Origin: Mucilaginibacter sp. | GTDB lineage: Bacteria; Bacteroidota; Bacteroidia; Sphingobacteriales; Sphingobacteriaceae | DNA: 36,024 bases | Direction: 5' to 3' | Assembly (NCBI RefSeq): GCF_028288225.1 | Contig: NZ_JAQBOC010000053.1 | Span: 1 to 36,024, forward strand | Part shown: piece by piece, positions 22,888 through 31,015 of the stretch | Numbering within the stretch: position 1 is the stretch's first letter | Layout: the number at the start of each line of letters is the position of its first letter | Translations under genes and position numbers: made by a program | Notes under the pieces: model-generated | Databases searched by the model: none | What the model was told of the DNA's origin: nothing | The model's input: only the letters and a program-made list of their open reading frames with translations

Positions 22888-23684
22888 GGATGTTTTTCTT
22901 TTGCTGTCCATATTTCCCAGCCTTTTTCAGCCTGTAATATTAACATTTCATAGCCGTTTTTTATTACTGCTCCCTGTTCTTCCCCTTTTTTTAAAAATAA
23001 GGTTTTTTCGGGATTATATACCAGGTCGTAAAGCAAATGATCCTCTGTGATGGCATTGTACGGAATAGTAGGGCATTCATCAACATTTGGCGATGTGCCC
23101 AGGGGTGTTGTGTTGATGATAAGTTTGTGCTGCCTTATATGACGTGGTTTAAGATCTTTAAACAAAAGGTTATTGCCCATCGGCCTGCGTGTCACAATTT
23201 TATACATAATGCCCAGATTATCAAGCACACATTTCACCGCTTTGGCGGCCCCTCCATCACCTAAAACAAGTGCTTCATCGTGATGGTCTTTCAGCAGCGG
23301 TGTTAATGACATTTCGAAGCCATAAATATCTGTATTAAAGCCTTCCAGCCTGAAATCATGGCCCCTTATACCTAACTCACCCGAAAATGCGGCCTCTACC
23401 GGGCTTTCGGCGGCAATGCGAATACAGTTTACCGCGCCGGCAGTTCTGGCATCGGGTTCAATCCAGTCGAGGTATTTAAGCACCTCTATTTTATGGGGAA
23501 CGGTAACATTAAGCCCGCACAAATCAGGATGGAGATCCAGCAGATCCTGTAGATCTTTTATATGTTCAAGAGGGTATAATTCGTATTCCGAATCAGTGAT
23601 GTGCTCCTTTTGAAATTTTTCTGTAAAATACTTTTTTGAGAAAGAATGTGTGAGCGGAAAGCCGATGAGCCCGTATTGTTTCAT
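22884..23684 (-). CDS. aroE: Shikimate dehydrogenase
   Basis: 266 residues, the normal AroE length. It reduces 3-dehydroshikimate to shikimate with NADPH in the chorismate pathway. The substrate site is visible in GFPLTHSFSKKYFTEKF (Ser-x-Ser region), GLNVTVPHK with catalytic Lys65, AGAVNCI, and GFNTDIYGF with the paired Asp. The cofactor loop is LVLGDGGAAKAVKCVL (about 140-155) and NTTPLGT follows. Its stop overlaps the gldD start by four bases (ATGA), so translation of gldD is probably coupled to aroE. The pairing of an amino-acid gene with a motility gene reflects operon organisation rather than shared function. Confidence 0.97.
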   Translation of the reverse strand: MKQYGLIGFPLTHSFSKKYFTEKFQKEHITDSEYELYPLEHIKDLQDLLDLHPDLCGLNVTVPHKIEVLKYLDWIEPDARTAGAVNCIRIAAESPVEAAFSGELGIRGHDFRLEGFNTDIYGFEMSLTPLLKDHHDEALVLGDGGAAKAVKCVLDNLGIMYKIVTRRPMGNNLLFKDLKPRHIRQHKLIINTTPLGTSPNVDECPTIPYNAITEDHLLYDLVYNPEKTLFLKKGEEQGAVIKNGYEMLILQAEKGWEIWTAKEKHP

Positions 23685-23751
23685 GCCGTAATATTAATAA
23701 CATTTTAACATGCAATTGTAACTAATGATTTGATAAGTTGAAAATACAATG

Positions 23752-24522
23752 TTATGGCAGATAAAGGAGTTTTGCTTTTTGCCTTCGCCAGCAAATAGCA
23801 AATGCTATGGTCAACAGGCTGGCCGGTATAAAAAGTGCATGGTCATGGAGCTTTAAAGTGGTTAAAGCAGCTAAAATAGCCCCGGCTAAAAAGCTGAGGC
23901 AAACCAGGCCGAATAAACGGGCTTCACGTAATGTTGCCGGGTTATAACCAGGCGTAGTTCCCCTAAAAAATGCTTCCGCAAACCGGCGCAGGTTCCCGGT
24001 AGTCATCACGGAGTTATAAGTCCATGATTCCAGCCTGGTAAAACTGGAATTTTGCATAGCGGCAACCAATGATATTGACAGTACTAATAAGATATCGGGA
24101 AATGATGACGGTAAAAATGAAGCGGTGATAAGCACAATAATTTCAAGCCCAAGGCAGGTAAGCGCAGGTTTGGGGAAATGTTTCAGAACAGATGGCAAGT
24201 GCATTCTGTAAGCAATGAATACCCCGGTAAGAAATGCTAAAATGGCAGGAATATGCCGCATGCTCTGATACCAGTTCCCTGTTGCAATGTCAATTCCCAG
24301 GAATACAATGTTACCCGTCATAGAGTTGGCAAAAACATGGCCATGGCCTACATAGGTAAAAACATCAAGGAAACCGCCGGAGAGCGTGAGCAGTACCGCC
24401 ACTTCTATTGAATTATCGGAGTATACCTGTGCTGAATTGTCTGCCTTTGGGTCTAAAGCCATAGTGCAATTTTCATTAAATAGTTTTCTGAAAATGACGG
24501 AAGACTCATGTATGCCTGTCAT
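23752..24522 (-). CDS. YoaK/DUF1275 family membrane protein
   Basis: 256 residues with six likely membrane helices from about residue 40 on. The family signature is near the first helix: LLTLSGGFLDVFTYVGHGHVFANSMTGNIVFLGI, then MQNSSFTRLESWTYNSVMTTGNLRRFAEAFF in the second half, both conserved in DUF1275 (PF06912). Function is unknown; a transporter-like inner-membrane role is commonly presumed. The first ~20 residues (MTGIHESSVIFRKLFNENCT) precede an in-frame ATG at 24462, which may be the true start. It lies 67 bases upstream of aroE on the same strand and could be co-transcribed. It diverges from the short plus-strand frame at 24638. Confidence 0.9.
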   Translation of the reverse strand: MTGIHESSVIFRKLFNENCTMALDPKADNSAQVYSDNSIEVAVLLTLSGGFLDVFTYVGHGHVFANSMTGNIVFLGIDIATGNWYQSMRHIPAILAFLTGVFIAYRMHLPSVLKHFPKPALTCLGLEIIVLITASFLPSSFPDILLVLSISLVAAMQNSSFTRLESWTYNSVMTTGNLRRFAEAFFRGTTPGYNPATLREARLFGLVCLSFLAGAILAALTTLKLHDHALFIPASLLTIAFAICWRRQKAKLLYLP

Positions 24523-24637
24523 TTAACACGATGTAAAAATATCAAGAAAACAGGCAATTATGATTATTGATTTGTAAAGAGACAGAAATTTGCAGGCCTT
24601 TGCTTTTAATATTATATTGCCATATCACCTAAATCAA

Positions 24638-25027
24638 ATGAAAGGATCATTTATCCTGTTATTGCCGTTGTTTGCGCTTGCAAAAAGCTACGGACAAACA
24701 AACCCCGTTATCGCAATTAAACCGCCTGTTGAAATGACTGATAACAACTGTCGCTTACAAAAAATGATCAAAAGTATCGCTCCTAATTCCCAGGCGAAGG
24801 GTTTCCAGCGGGATCACATCAGCAGGGGCTATATTGCCAAGGCTCACATTGGCACCAATCAGTTTGATGAACCAAACCTGTTGTGCCTTTTGCGGAGCTT
24901 CCCAAATTATAGTTTCTTCGGGGATCTGGGTAAGGATCTCATCAACCAAACCCTGTCTTACTTCTCCCGAATCGCGGTAGATGCCCACATTACCGCTTTC
25001 GCGGGCTTCGGCAATCACTTTCCATGA
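24638..25027 (+). pseudogene. Possible remnant of an exported protein gene, antisense tail
   Basis: The frame opens with MKGSFILLLPLFALAKSYGQTNP, a good Bacteroidota signal peptide with a YGQ cleavage site, and keeps a secreted-protein look up to about PPVEMTDNNC. From about 24755 it runs antisense to the phosphosulfolactate synthase gene and its composition no longer looks like a real protein. One reading is a gene truncated just after its signal peptide, with the neighbour's 3' end now joined to it. A chance signal-like frame or a small ~40-residue exported peptide that happens to read through is also possible. Confidence 0.3.
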
Positions 25028-25510
25028 GCCGGCCTCAATTTCGGCCCGCATCAGGTTGATCCATTTATAGGGGGCAAAGATCTTTTGCACATCCTTTGAG
25101 CCAACTTCGGAGATAACGGTGGTGAGTTTGGAAAGCTTTTGAATATAGTCGCATTTTATATCGTGCTCAAGGGTGATGGAGCCATCAGACACCTCGGCAT
25201 AATCCATTTGGAATTTATCAAGCAGGCGGCAATAGTCATCAAACTGGTTCCTTACTATCATGGCCTCAAATAACGTTCCTCCAAAATATACAGGAATGCC
25301 GGCATCGCGATAAAGTTTTAGCTTTTCGGTAAGGTTAGGGGTTACATATGATGTGGCCCAACCTAATTTTACCATATCTGTATAAGTACCACCTACTTCA
25401 ATAAAATCTTCAGCCTGCCGTAAGCTAAGCCCCTTATCCATAACCATGGTTATGCCGCTGTTACGTGGCTTTGCTACCCGCTCCGGAAGGTTATTGATCT
25501 GATAATTCAT
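24755..25510 (-). CDS. Phosphosulfolactate synthase family protein (ComA-like)
   Basis: 251 residues from the ATG at 25510 (an in-frame TTG lies three codons upstream). The family (PF02679) adds sulfite to phosphoenolpyruvate to give (2R)-phospho-3-sulfolactate. Landmarks are RNSGITMVMDKGLSLRQAEDFIEVGG, DMVKLGWATSYV, YFGGTLFEAMI, AEVSDGSITL and VISEVGSKD, all part of a TIM-barrel active site with the conserved Lys and Asp. In methanogens it begins coenzyme M synthesis; in bacteria it feeds sulfolactate, and the role in Bacteroidota is not settled. No ComB phosphatase or ComC dehydrogenase gene is in the window. It lies downstream of the TPR gene behind a strong terminator. Confidence 0.9.
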   Translation of the reverse strand: MNYQINNLPERVAKPRNSGITMVMDKGLSLRQAEDFIEVGGTYTDMVKLGWATSYVTPNLTEKLKLYRDAGIPVYFGGTLFEAMIVRNQFDDYCRLLDKFQMDYAEVSDGSITLEHDIKCDYIQKLSKLTTVISEVGSKDVQKIFAPYKWINLMRAEIEAGSWKVIAEARESGNVGIYRDSGEVRQGLVDEILTQIPEETIIWEAPQKAQQVWFIKLIGANVSLGNIAPADVIPLETLRLGIRSDTFDHFL

Positions 25511-25565
25511 AAAACACAAACAGGTTATAGACTATAACTAAAAGTTTTAACGGCGCAAAGGTCGT

Positions 25566-25603
25566 AAAAAAAGCCAAAATTGGTAGAAATTTTGGCTTTT
25601 TTT
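25566..25603. terminator. Strong bidirectional-looking terminator after the TPR gene
   Basis: AAAAAAAGCCAAAAT (25566-25580) and its complement (25589-25603) give a 15-bp stem with an A-run on one side and a T-run on the other, so it can terminate on either strand. The TPR gene ends ~85 bases upstream on the minus strand, with repeat element E in between. Confidence 0.85.
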
Positions 25604-25610
25604 AGAGATC

Positions 25611-25681
25611 AGAGGTTAGTGATTAGAGATTAGGCTGGCCGCAGCTCTGAGCGTTTAACTAATCTCTGGTCTCTAACCTCT
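25611..25681. repeat. Stem-loop with quasi-tandem arms (element E)
   Basis: AGAGGTTAG (25611-25619) pairs with CTAACCTCT (25673-25681) and AGAGATTAG (25625-25633) with CTAATCTCT (25659-25667), with five unpaired bases between the two helices on each side. Each arm repeats the unit GATTAGA/TCTAATC in imperfect form. The loop is 25634-25658. The element lies between the TPR stop and its terminator, the same position as element C relative to prfA. Confidence 0.75.
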
Positions 25682-25687
25682 AATTAA

Positions 25688-27091
25688 CTATTTAGTATAC
25701 CTATTAATAATATCAACTATCACCTTGTTTTTTTGCAGCTGGGGCAAATAATCAAACAGGATGTAATGTTTATCAGGGTCTGACGCAAGAGCCATTTCAA
25801 GGTGACTCAGAGCCTCATTGTACTCGCCCTTGGCAAATAAATAAGCTACCATGCGGTAATAAAGCTCGGCAGCATCCGGGTTATTTTTTATAGCCTGCGA
25901 TATTACTTCAATGGCGTCAACCAGCCTTTGCTGTTCATACAATATTGAAGAATAATCAAGCCAGGCATCCACATCAATAGGATTAAGCTCCACTACCTTT
26001 TCATAGGCCAGTTCAGCTTCTGGGAGGTGGCCCAGTTTGTATTCAGCATCGGCAATAGCAAACCAGTAGTCGGCATTGGCAATATCCAGGTCGAGTGCTT
26101 TTTTGTAGAAATGAAGCGCCTCAAAATAACGTTCTTCAAAATCAAGCGTAACACCTATCCCAAACCAGGCATCGGCCAGCTTAGGATCCATTTTAACTGA
26201 TTTTTTATAGAATGCGCGGGCATCGTCCATTTGCTCCAGCTTTTCATAGCACTCGCCTATGGCACAATAGGTATCTGCATTAGGCTGCTCATACTCAAAT
26301 GTGTGGCGATATACCTCAATAGCCTCGGCATATTTTTCAAGATTAACCAGTGCATTGCCCTTATTAAAATAGGCCGATGCAAAGCTGTCTTTAATTAATA
26401 TAGCATAATCATAAGCATCAATAGCCTTTTCAAACAGGCTCAGCTTAGTAAAGGCGTTACCTAAGTTATACCATGCGGCATAGCTGTAAGGTTCATTATC
26501 AATATATTGCTGATAAAATAAAACGCTCTCCTGCTGATTGTCCAAAACATCATAGCAAAACGCCAGCTCATACAAAGCATCCTGGTTCTCCATATTTTGC
26601 TCAAGGCAAAGTTTAAGATAGGTTATGGATGTTTCATAATCGCCCATGTTTTGGTACACGTAGGCAATATGCAGCAGCACCTCGTCGGTTTCTTCGGCAA
26701 GTTCAAGCGCTTTTTCATAGTTTTCCAGGGCTTCGCCGTAGCGCTCCATGCTTTCGTACATGTTACCGCGGATGAGGTAAATATCAGGGTCTGACGCTTC
26801 CAGCATAGCGGCTTTTTCAAGCGCCTCAAATGCCTCGGTAACCTTGTTGGTTATCACTAAAAGCTGTGCCTGCTTTATCAGGAAAACGGCAGCAAACGGA
26901 TGCTGGTTACGTGCATATTCTGCAACCTGTAAAGCTCTTGGCGGATCGTTCTTTTCGATATAGTAGTCGATAATGTTCTCAAACGCCTGGGCATCAAAAA
27001 AGTACTGATCATGATTACGAATCATTTCTTCGTACCGTTCAACCGAAAACTTTGGGTCTTCGGTAAAACCAAATTCAAATTCTTCTTCCAT
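25688..27091 (-). CDS. Tetratricopeptide repeat protein
   Basis: 467 residues without signal peptide, so probably cytoplasmic. After a short acidic start (MEEEFEFGFTEDPKF) the chain is a continuous array of about a dozen 34-residue TPR units from ~50 to the end. Examples are PDIYLIRGNMYESMERYGEALENYEKAL, SYAAWYNLGNAFTKLSLFEKAIDAYDYAI and ADAWFGIGVTLDFEERYFEALHFYKKAL, each with the W/L-G-Y-A-F-A-P pattern. Such arrays form a helical scaffold for protein binding; no enzymatic domain is present. It is closely followed by repeat element E and a terminator, and the phosphosulfolactate synthase gene lies next on the same strand. The partner is unknown. Confidence 0.93.
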   Translation of the reverse strand: MEEEFEFGFTEDPKFSVERYEEMIRNHDQYFFDAQAFENIIDYYIEKNDPPRALQVAEYARNQHPFAAVFLIKQAQLLVITNKVTEAFEALEKAAMLEASDPDIYLIRGNMYESMERYGEALENYEKALELAEETDEVLLHIAYVYQNMGDYETSITYLKLCLEQNMENQDALYELAFCYDVLDNQQESVLFYQQYIDNEPYSYAAWYNLGNAFTKLSLFEKAIDAYDYAILIKDSFASAYFNKGNALVNLEKYAEAIEVYRHTFEYEQPNADTYCAIGECYEKLEQMDDARAFYKKSVKMDPKLADAWFGIGVTLDFEERYFEALHFYKKALDLDIANADYWFAIADAEYKLGHLPEAELAYEKVVELNPIDVDAWLDYSSILYEQQRLVDAIEVISQAIKNNPDAAELYYRMVAYLFAKGEYNEALSHLEMALASDPDKHYILFDYLPQLQKNKVIVDIINRYTK

Positions 27092-27305
27092 TCAATTTTG
27101 TTTCAGAACACATACTCTGTTGAAGCCTTCAAAATCGCTTTTAGAGCTTAAACTGAGATTAAATTACAAGTATAAACATCCATAATACAATTTAGTTATC
27201 AACATTCAAACATTGTTAACAGCAATATTTACAAAGCCTTGATAATTAATGTGAATCATTTTGCCGGCAGAGAGTGGGTTGATAATAAATTGCCTTAAAG
27301 ATTTT

Positions 27306-27313
27306 TACCTTTG
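27306..27313 (+). promoter_or_regulatory. Candidate -7 box for the aldehyde dehydrogenase gene
   Basis: TACCTTTG matches TAnnTTTG and ends 15 bases before the ATG at 27329, which would give a very short leader. No TTTG is found 19 bases upstream, so this is only half of a full promoter. Confidence 0.4.
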
Positions 27314-27328
27314 ACAAAAGTAACAATT

Positions 27329-28870
27329 ATGAGCATTAATATTTCAGATATTCTTAATCGTTTACATATAAACGACATAAATGACGCCTTTAGTACAGGC
27401 AGTAACTGGGTAAGCAGTGCTGATGCAGCTATAAAAGATATAATATCGCCAACTGACGGTAAAAAAATAGCATCGGTAAAATTCGCTACTGCAGCTAATT
27501 ACAACCAGGCGGTTGAACAAGCGCAAAAAGCATTTATTAACTGGCGCACAGTGCCAGCACCAAAACGCGGTGAAATTGTGCGCGAAATAGGGAATGCGCT
27601 GCGGAGCAATAAGGAGGCGCTTGGTACACTGGTATCCTACGAAATGGGCAAAAGCCTGCAGGAAGGCTATGGCGAAGTACAGGAGATGATTGATATAGCC
27701 GACTTTGCCGTTGGCCTTAGCCGGCAGCTTTACGGGCTTACCATGCACAGTGAGCGCCAGCAGCACCGTATGTATGAGCAATATCATCCGCTGGGCATTG
27801 TGGGGATCATCTCTGCATTTAACTTCCCTGTTGCGGTTTGGAGCTGGAATGCTATGCTTGCCTGGGTTTGCGGCGATGTTTGTATCTGGAAACCATCAGA
27901 AAAAACACCACTAACAGCCATTGCCTGCCAGCATATTGCACAGGAAGTATTTAAAAAGCACAATATTGACGAAGGCGTATCATGCCTGGTTATTGGCGAC
28001 AGGAAAATTGGTGCGTTGATGGCTAATGATCCGCGTGTACCACTTATTTCTGCAACCGGCTCAACCCGCATGGGTAAATCAATAGGTGCGGCTGTAGGCG
28101 CAAGATTAGGCAGGAGCCTGCTGGAGCTTGGCGGTAACAACGCCATTATCATCAGTGAAAATGCCGACCTGGATATGTCATTGATAGGTGCGGTATTTGG
28201 CGCAGTAGGTACAGCCGGACAGCGTTGTACCAGCACCCGCAGGCTCATCATCCACGAAAGTGTTTATGATGCTTTTAAACAAAAACTGGTAAATGCCTAC
28301 AAACAGATTCGCATTGGCGATCCACTGGACGAAAATAACCACATGGGCCCGCTGATTGATAAGGATGCTGTTAGCTTATATCTTGATTCCATTGAAAAAT
28401 GCAAAACCGAAGGGGGTAAGTTTGCAGTGGAAGGCGGCAAGCTTGAAGGCGATAAATATGCCTCTGGATGTTATGTAAAACCCTGCATAGCCGAGGTGGA
28501 AAACAATTACAAAATTGTACAGCACGAAACCTTTGCACCTATACTATATTTGATAAAATATAAAACCCTTGATGAAGCCATCGCACTGCAAAATGGTGTG
28601 CCGCAGGGCTTATCATCAGCAATTATGACAGGAAATTTACAGGATGCAGAACAATTTTTGTCCTATGCCGGTTCTGATTGCGGAATTGCCAATATTAACA
28701 TAGGCACATCAGGCGCAGAGATAGGCGGCGCATTTGGCGGTGAAAAAGAAACCGGGGGCGGCCGCGAGTCGGGTTCTGATGCATGGAAAGTTTATATGAG
28801 GCGGCAAACAAATACTATAAACTATTCAAAAACGTTACCCTTGGCTCAAGGGATTAAATTTGATCTGTAA
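27329..28870 (+). CDS. Aldehyde dehydrogenase, ALDH7A1/alpha-aminoadipic semialdehyde type
   Basis: 513 residues from the ATG at 27329. The catalytic Cys300 is in GTAGQRCTSTRRL, the general base Glu266 in RSLLELGGNNAI, and the NAD site in ISAFNFPVAVWSWN and SATGSTRMGK. The C-terminal GGAFGGEKETGGGRESGSDAWKVYMRRQTNTINYS is the antiquitin (ALDH7) signature. Bacterial relatives (AmaB) oxidise alpha-aminoadipic semialdehyde, in equilibrium with piperideine-6-carboxylate, to aminoadipate in lysine catabolism. A lysine-degradation partner such as a lysine aminotransferase is not in this window, so the substrate is inferred from family. It is transcribed alone, with repeat element F following the stop. 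Confidence 0.95.
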   Translation: MSINISDILNRLHINDINDAFSTGSNWVSSADAAIKDIISPTDGKKIASVKFATAANYNQAVEQAQKAFINWRTVPAPKRGEIVREIGNALRSNKEALGTLVSYEMGKSLQEGYGEVQEMIDIADFAVGLSRQLYGLTMHSERQQHRMYEQYHPLGIVGIISAFNFPVAVWSWNAMLAWVCGDVCIWKPSEKTPLTAIACQHIAQEVFKKHNIDEGVSCLVIGDRKIGALMANDPRVPLISATGSTRMGKSIGAAVGARLGRSLLELGGNNAIIISENADLDMSLIGAVFGAVGTAGQRCTSTRRLIIHESVYDAFKQKLVNAYKQIRIGDPLDENNHMGPLIDKDAVSLYLDSIEKCKTEGGKFAVEGGKLEGDKYASGCYVKPCIAEVENNYKIVQHETFAPILYLIKYKTLDEAIALQNGVPQGLSSAIMTGNLQDAEQFLSYAGSDCGIANINIGTSGAEIGGAFGGEKETGGGRESGSDAWKVYMRRQTNTINYSKTLPLAQGIKFDL

Positions 28871-28882
28871 ATTTTTAGTGAG

Positions 28883-29011
28883 TGGTTGATTGAGTTGGAT
28901 TAGGTTGATTAAGTTAAAATATTAAATAGGGAAACATCATTTCTTATAACCTTAACTTTTTCATCAGATAATAACCCAATCCAACTCAATCAACCATTCA
29001 ACTTAATCAAC
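28883..29011. repeat. Stem-loop with quasi-tandem arms (element F)
   Basis: TGGTTGATTGAGTTGGATT (28883-28901) is exactly complementary to 28978-28996 (19 bp) across a 76-base interval. A second pair, GTTGATTAAGTT at 28904-28915 with AACTTAATCAAC at 29000-29011, is on the same side of both arms, so the two pairings exclude each other. Each arm is made of GGTTGATT-like units. It fills the spacer between the aldehyde dehydrogenase stop and the S8 protease start. Confidence 0.8.
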
Positions 29012-29021
29012 TAACTAAATA

Positions 29022-30674
29022 ATGCATAAATTACGCAAATACGCTTTAAGCTCCCTGGTATGCGGGGCAATGTTCATCAGCCTGAATGCTATCGGGCAGC
29101 AGCTGCCAAAACAGGCACCTGATCCGCCAAAAAACTGGCATACCATGGATCTGAAAACAGATGGTTTTTATGGAATAAGCCTTAAACAGGCCTACCTGTT
29201 TTTAAAGGGCAAAAAAAGTAAAACCGTAGTAGTTACTACCATTGATAGTGGTATTGATACTTCACAAAACGACCTTAAAAGTATTTTGTGGGTAAACTCC
29301 AAAGAAATCCCCAACAACGGCATTGATGACGACAAAGACGGTTTCGTAGATGATGTGCATGGCTGGGACTTTTTAGGCGGCAAGGGCGGCAAGGTTGATT
29401 ATACCGAAACAACCGAAGAAGTAAGGCAGTACCATAAGCTCAAAGATAAATATGGAGCTATTACCACAGCGCCTGCCGGCCAGGAAAAAGAATTTGCTTT
29501 TTGGCAAACTGTAAAAACCAATTATGATAGTACGATGAGCAAGGCCCAAAGCGAAATAAAAGATCTTACTATGGAGGTTAATGTACTATCGGCAACAAAT
29601 CATTATATAAAAAGAGAGCTTAAGCTGCAGTCGGACCAAACTTTTAATATGACCGATTTGTCGAGGATCAAGACAACTAATGATACCATAAACCAGAGCA
29701 AAACTGTTTGGGAATCTGTTTTTTCGCAGATAGGCGGTGATGCCAACAATGCCAAAGTGCTTAAGGACCTTACGGAGTATTATGCCAAGCAAAACAACAC
29801 CATTAACCCTGATCTTGATGCACGTGCACGCATAGTAGCCGACGATCCGGATGTGAACGATGGGAAACCTTATGGCAATAATGTGCTTAAAAACCCCGAT
29901 GCATCGCACGGTACAGGTGTTGCCGGGTTAATTGGAGCGGTACGCAATAATGGGTATGGCATTGACGGTGTAGCGGACAATGTGAGGATAATGGCAGTAA
30001 AAGCGGTGCCAAATGGCGATGAATATGATAAAGATATTGCTAACGCGATCCATTTTGCGGTCGACCATGGCGCCCAGATCATCAATATGAGCTTTGGCAA
30101 AAAGGTCTCGCCGCACAAAGAGTGGGTGGATGAGGCCTTTAAATATGCGGCCCAAAAGGATGTGCTGCTGGTAATGGCATCAGGCAATGATGGCCAGGAT
30201 GTTGATGCCACGCCTCAGTTCCCAAATGATACCTATCTTGACGGATCGGCTACCGATAATGTGATCAACGTAGGCGCATCGGGCCCAAGGCCTGATACCA
30301 GCCTGGCGGCAACTTTTTCCAATTATGGTAAAGTTCACGTTGATGTTTTTGCACCGGGCGTAAAAGTAACCTCAATTGACACGGATGCTGAATTCAACAC
30401 CGCTGACGGCACAAGCTTTGCATCGCCCATTGTTGCAGGTATTGCTGCGTTATGCCTGGAATATTACCCTGACCTGAGTGCAAAGCAACTAAAACAAATT
30501 ATTTTAGAATGTGCAACACCCATAACCGGTAAAATGGTTAATAAACCCGGCGCCAAACAGCAGGTTGATTTTGCCTCGCTTTCAAAAACAGGTGGTATAG
30601 TGAATGCTTATAAAGCTTTGGAGATAGCTTCAAAAATGAGAGGGGAGAGGAAGCTGGGAGCTGGCAGTTTTTAG
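29022..30674 (+). CDS. Subtilisin-like S8 serine peptidase, exported
   Basis: 550 residues with a signal peptide (about 1-26, ending AIGQQ). The triad is Asp75 in VTTIDSGID, His296 in DASHGTGVAGLIG and Ser465 in DGTSFASPIVAGIAAL; Asn389 in MASGNDGQD stabilises the oxyanion. All are present, so it should be active. Asp and His are separated by ~220 residues, where classical subtilisins have ~30-40; the insert (about 115-285) is lysine-rich and helical and contains KTNYDSTMSKAQSEIKDL. There is no separate propeptide domain and no type IX sorting tail. The last residues (MRGERKLGAGSF) come from a repeat-like stretch at the 3' end. The stop codon is TAG. Confidence 0.93.
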   Translation: MHKLRKYALSSLVCGAMFISLNAIGQQLPKQAPDPPKNWHTMDLKTDGFYGISLKQAYLFLKGKKSKTVVVTTIDSGIDTSQNDLKSILWVNSKEIPNNGIDDDKDGFVDDVHGWDFLGGKGGKVDYTETTEEVRQYHKLKDKYGAITTAPAGQEKEFAFWQTVKTNYDSTMSKAQSEIKDLTMEVNVLSATNHYIKRELKLQSDQTFNMTDLSRIKTTNDTINQSKTVWESVFSQIGGDANNAKVLKDLTEYYAKQNNTINPDLDARARIVADDPDVNDGKPYGNNVLKNPDASHGTGVAGLIGAVRNNGYGIDGVADNVRIMAVKAVPNGDEYDKDIANAIHFAVDHGAQIINMSFGKKVSPHKEWVDEAFKYAAQKDVLLVMASGNDGQDVDATPQFPNDTYLDGSATDNVINVGASGPRPDTSLAATFSNYGKVHVDVFAPGVKVTSIDTDAEFNTADGTSFASPIVAGIAALCLEYYPDLSAKQLKQIILECATPITGKMVNKPGAKQQVDFASLSKTGGIVNAYKALEIASKMRGERKLGAGSF

Positions 30675-30693
30675 TGGGCAGTATTAGCAGGCA
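30639..30693. repeat. Quasi-tandem repeat overlapping the S8 gene 3' end
   Basis: GAGAGG, GGGAGAGGAAGCTGGGAGC, TGGCAGT, TGGGCAGT and AGGCAGT follow one another from 30639 to past the TAG stop at 30672-30674. It supplies the final codons of the protease. The region 30675-30954 after it holds no convincing gene. Confidence 0.5.
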
Positions 30694-30887
30694 GTTCAAC
30701 GTTATAGAAATCCGTTGTTACAATATTAGCCGGGGCTATGCCTCTGATTCATTCTGACGATAAACTTTAGAGTACAATAAGATGCGTTCCTGATCTTTTA
30801 AAGAGCCATTGGCTTGGTATATATTAGGGATGGGTTTTAAGCCATCCCGCTGTAAAAGCCAAAAGCAATTGGGGCGAAAAATGAAGC

Positions 30888-30943
30888 ATGAGATTAAAAT
30901 GAACAGTGAAATCTGTCTCAAATCTCATATCTCACGTCTCAAA
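30888..30943. repeat. Short stem with tandem CTCAAATCT arm (element H)
   Basis: ATGAGATT (30888-30895) pairs with AATCTCAT (30921-30928). The right side repeats GTCTCAAATCTCA, ATCTCAC and GTCTCAAATCT. It lies upstream of the pdhB promoter in the 341-base gene-free spacer 30675-31015. Otherwise that spacer shows only the S8 3' repeat and the promoter. Confidence 0.5.
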
Positions 30944-30954
30944 TCTATTACAAA

Positions 30955-30984
30955 TTGCAAATAACACATTGTTGATTATATTTG
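30955..30984 (+). promoter_or_regulatory. Bacteroidota promoter for pdhB
   Basis: TTG (30955-30957), preceded by T at a position that reads ATTG rather than TTTG, is followed by 19 bases and TATATTTG (30977-30984), a full match to TAnnTTTG. The expected start lies about 25 bases upstream of the ATG at 31016. Confidence 0.65.
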
Positions 30985-31015
30985 CGTTCGCAAAAAACAT
31001 CATTTTAACAATACG

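Noticed and set aside
30736..30921. Minus-strand 61-residue frame in the spacer before pdhB
   Set aside because: Low complexity, and it overlaps repeat element H with no homologue or start signal.
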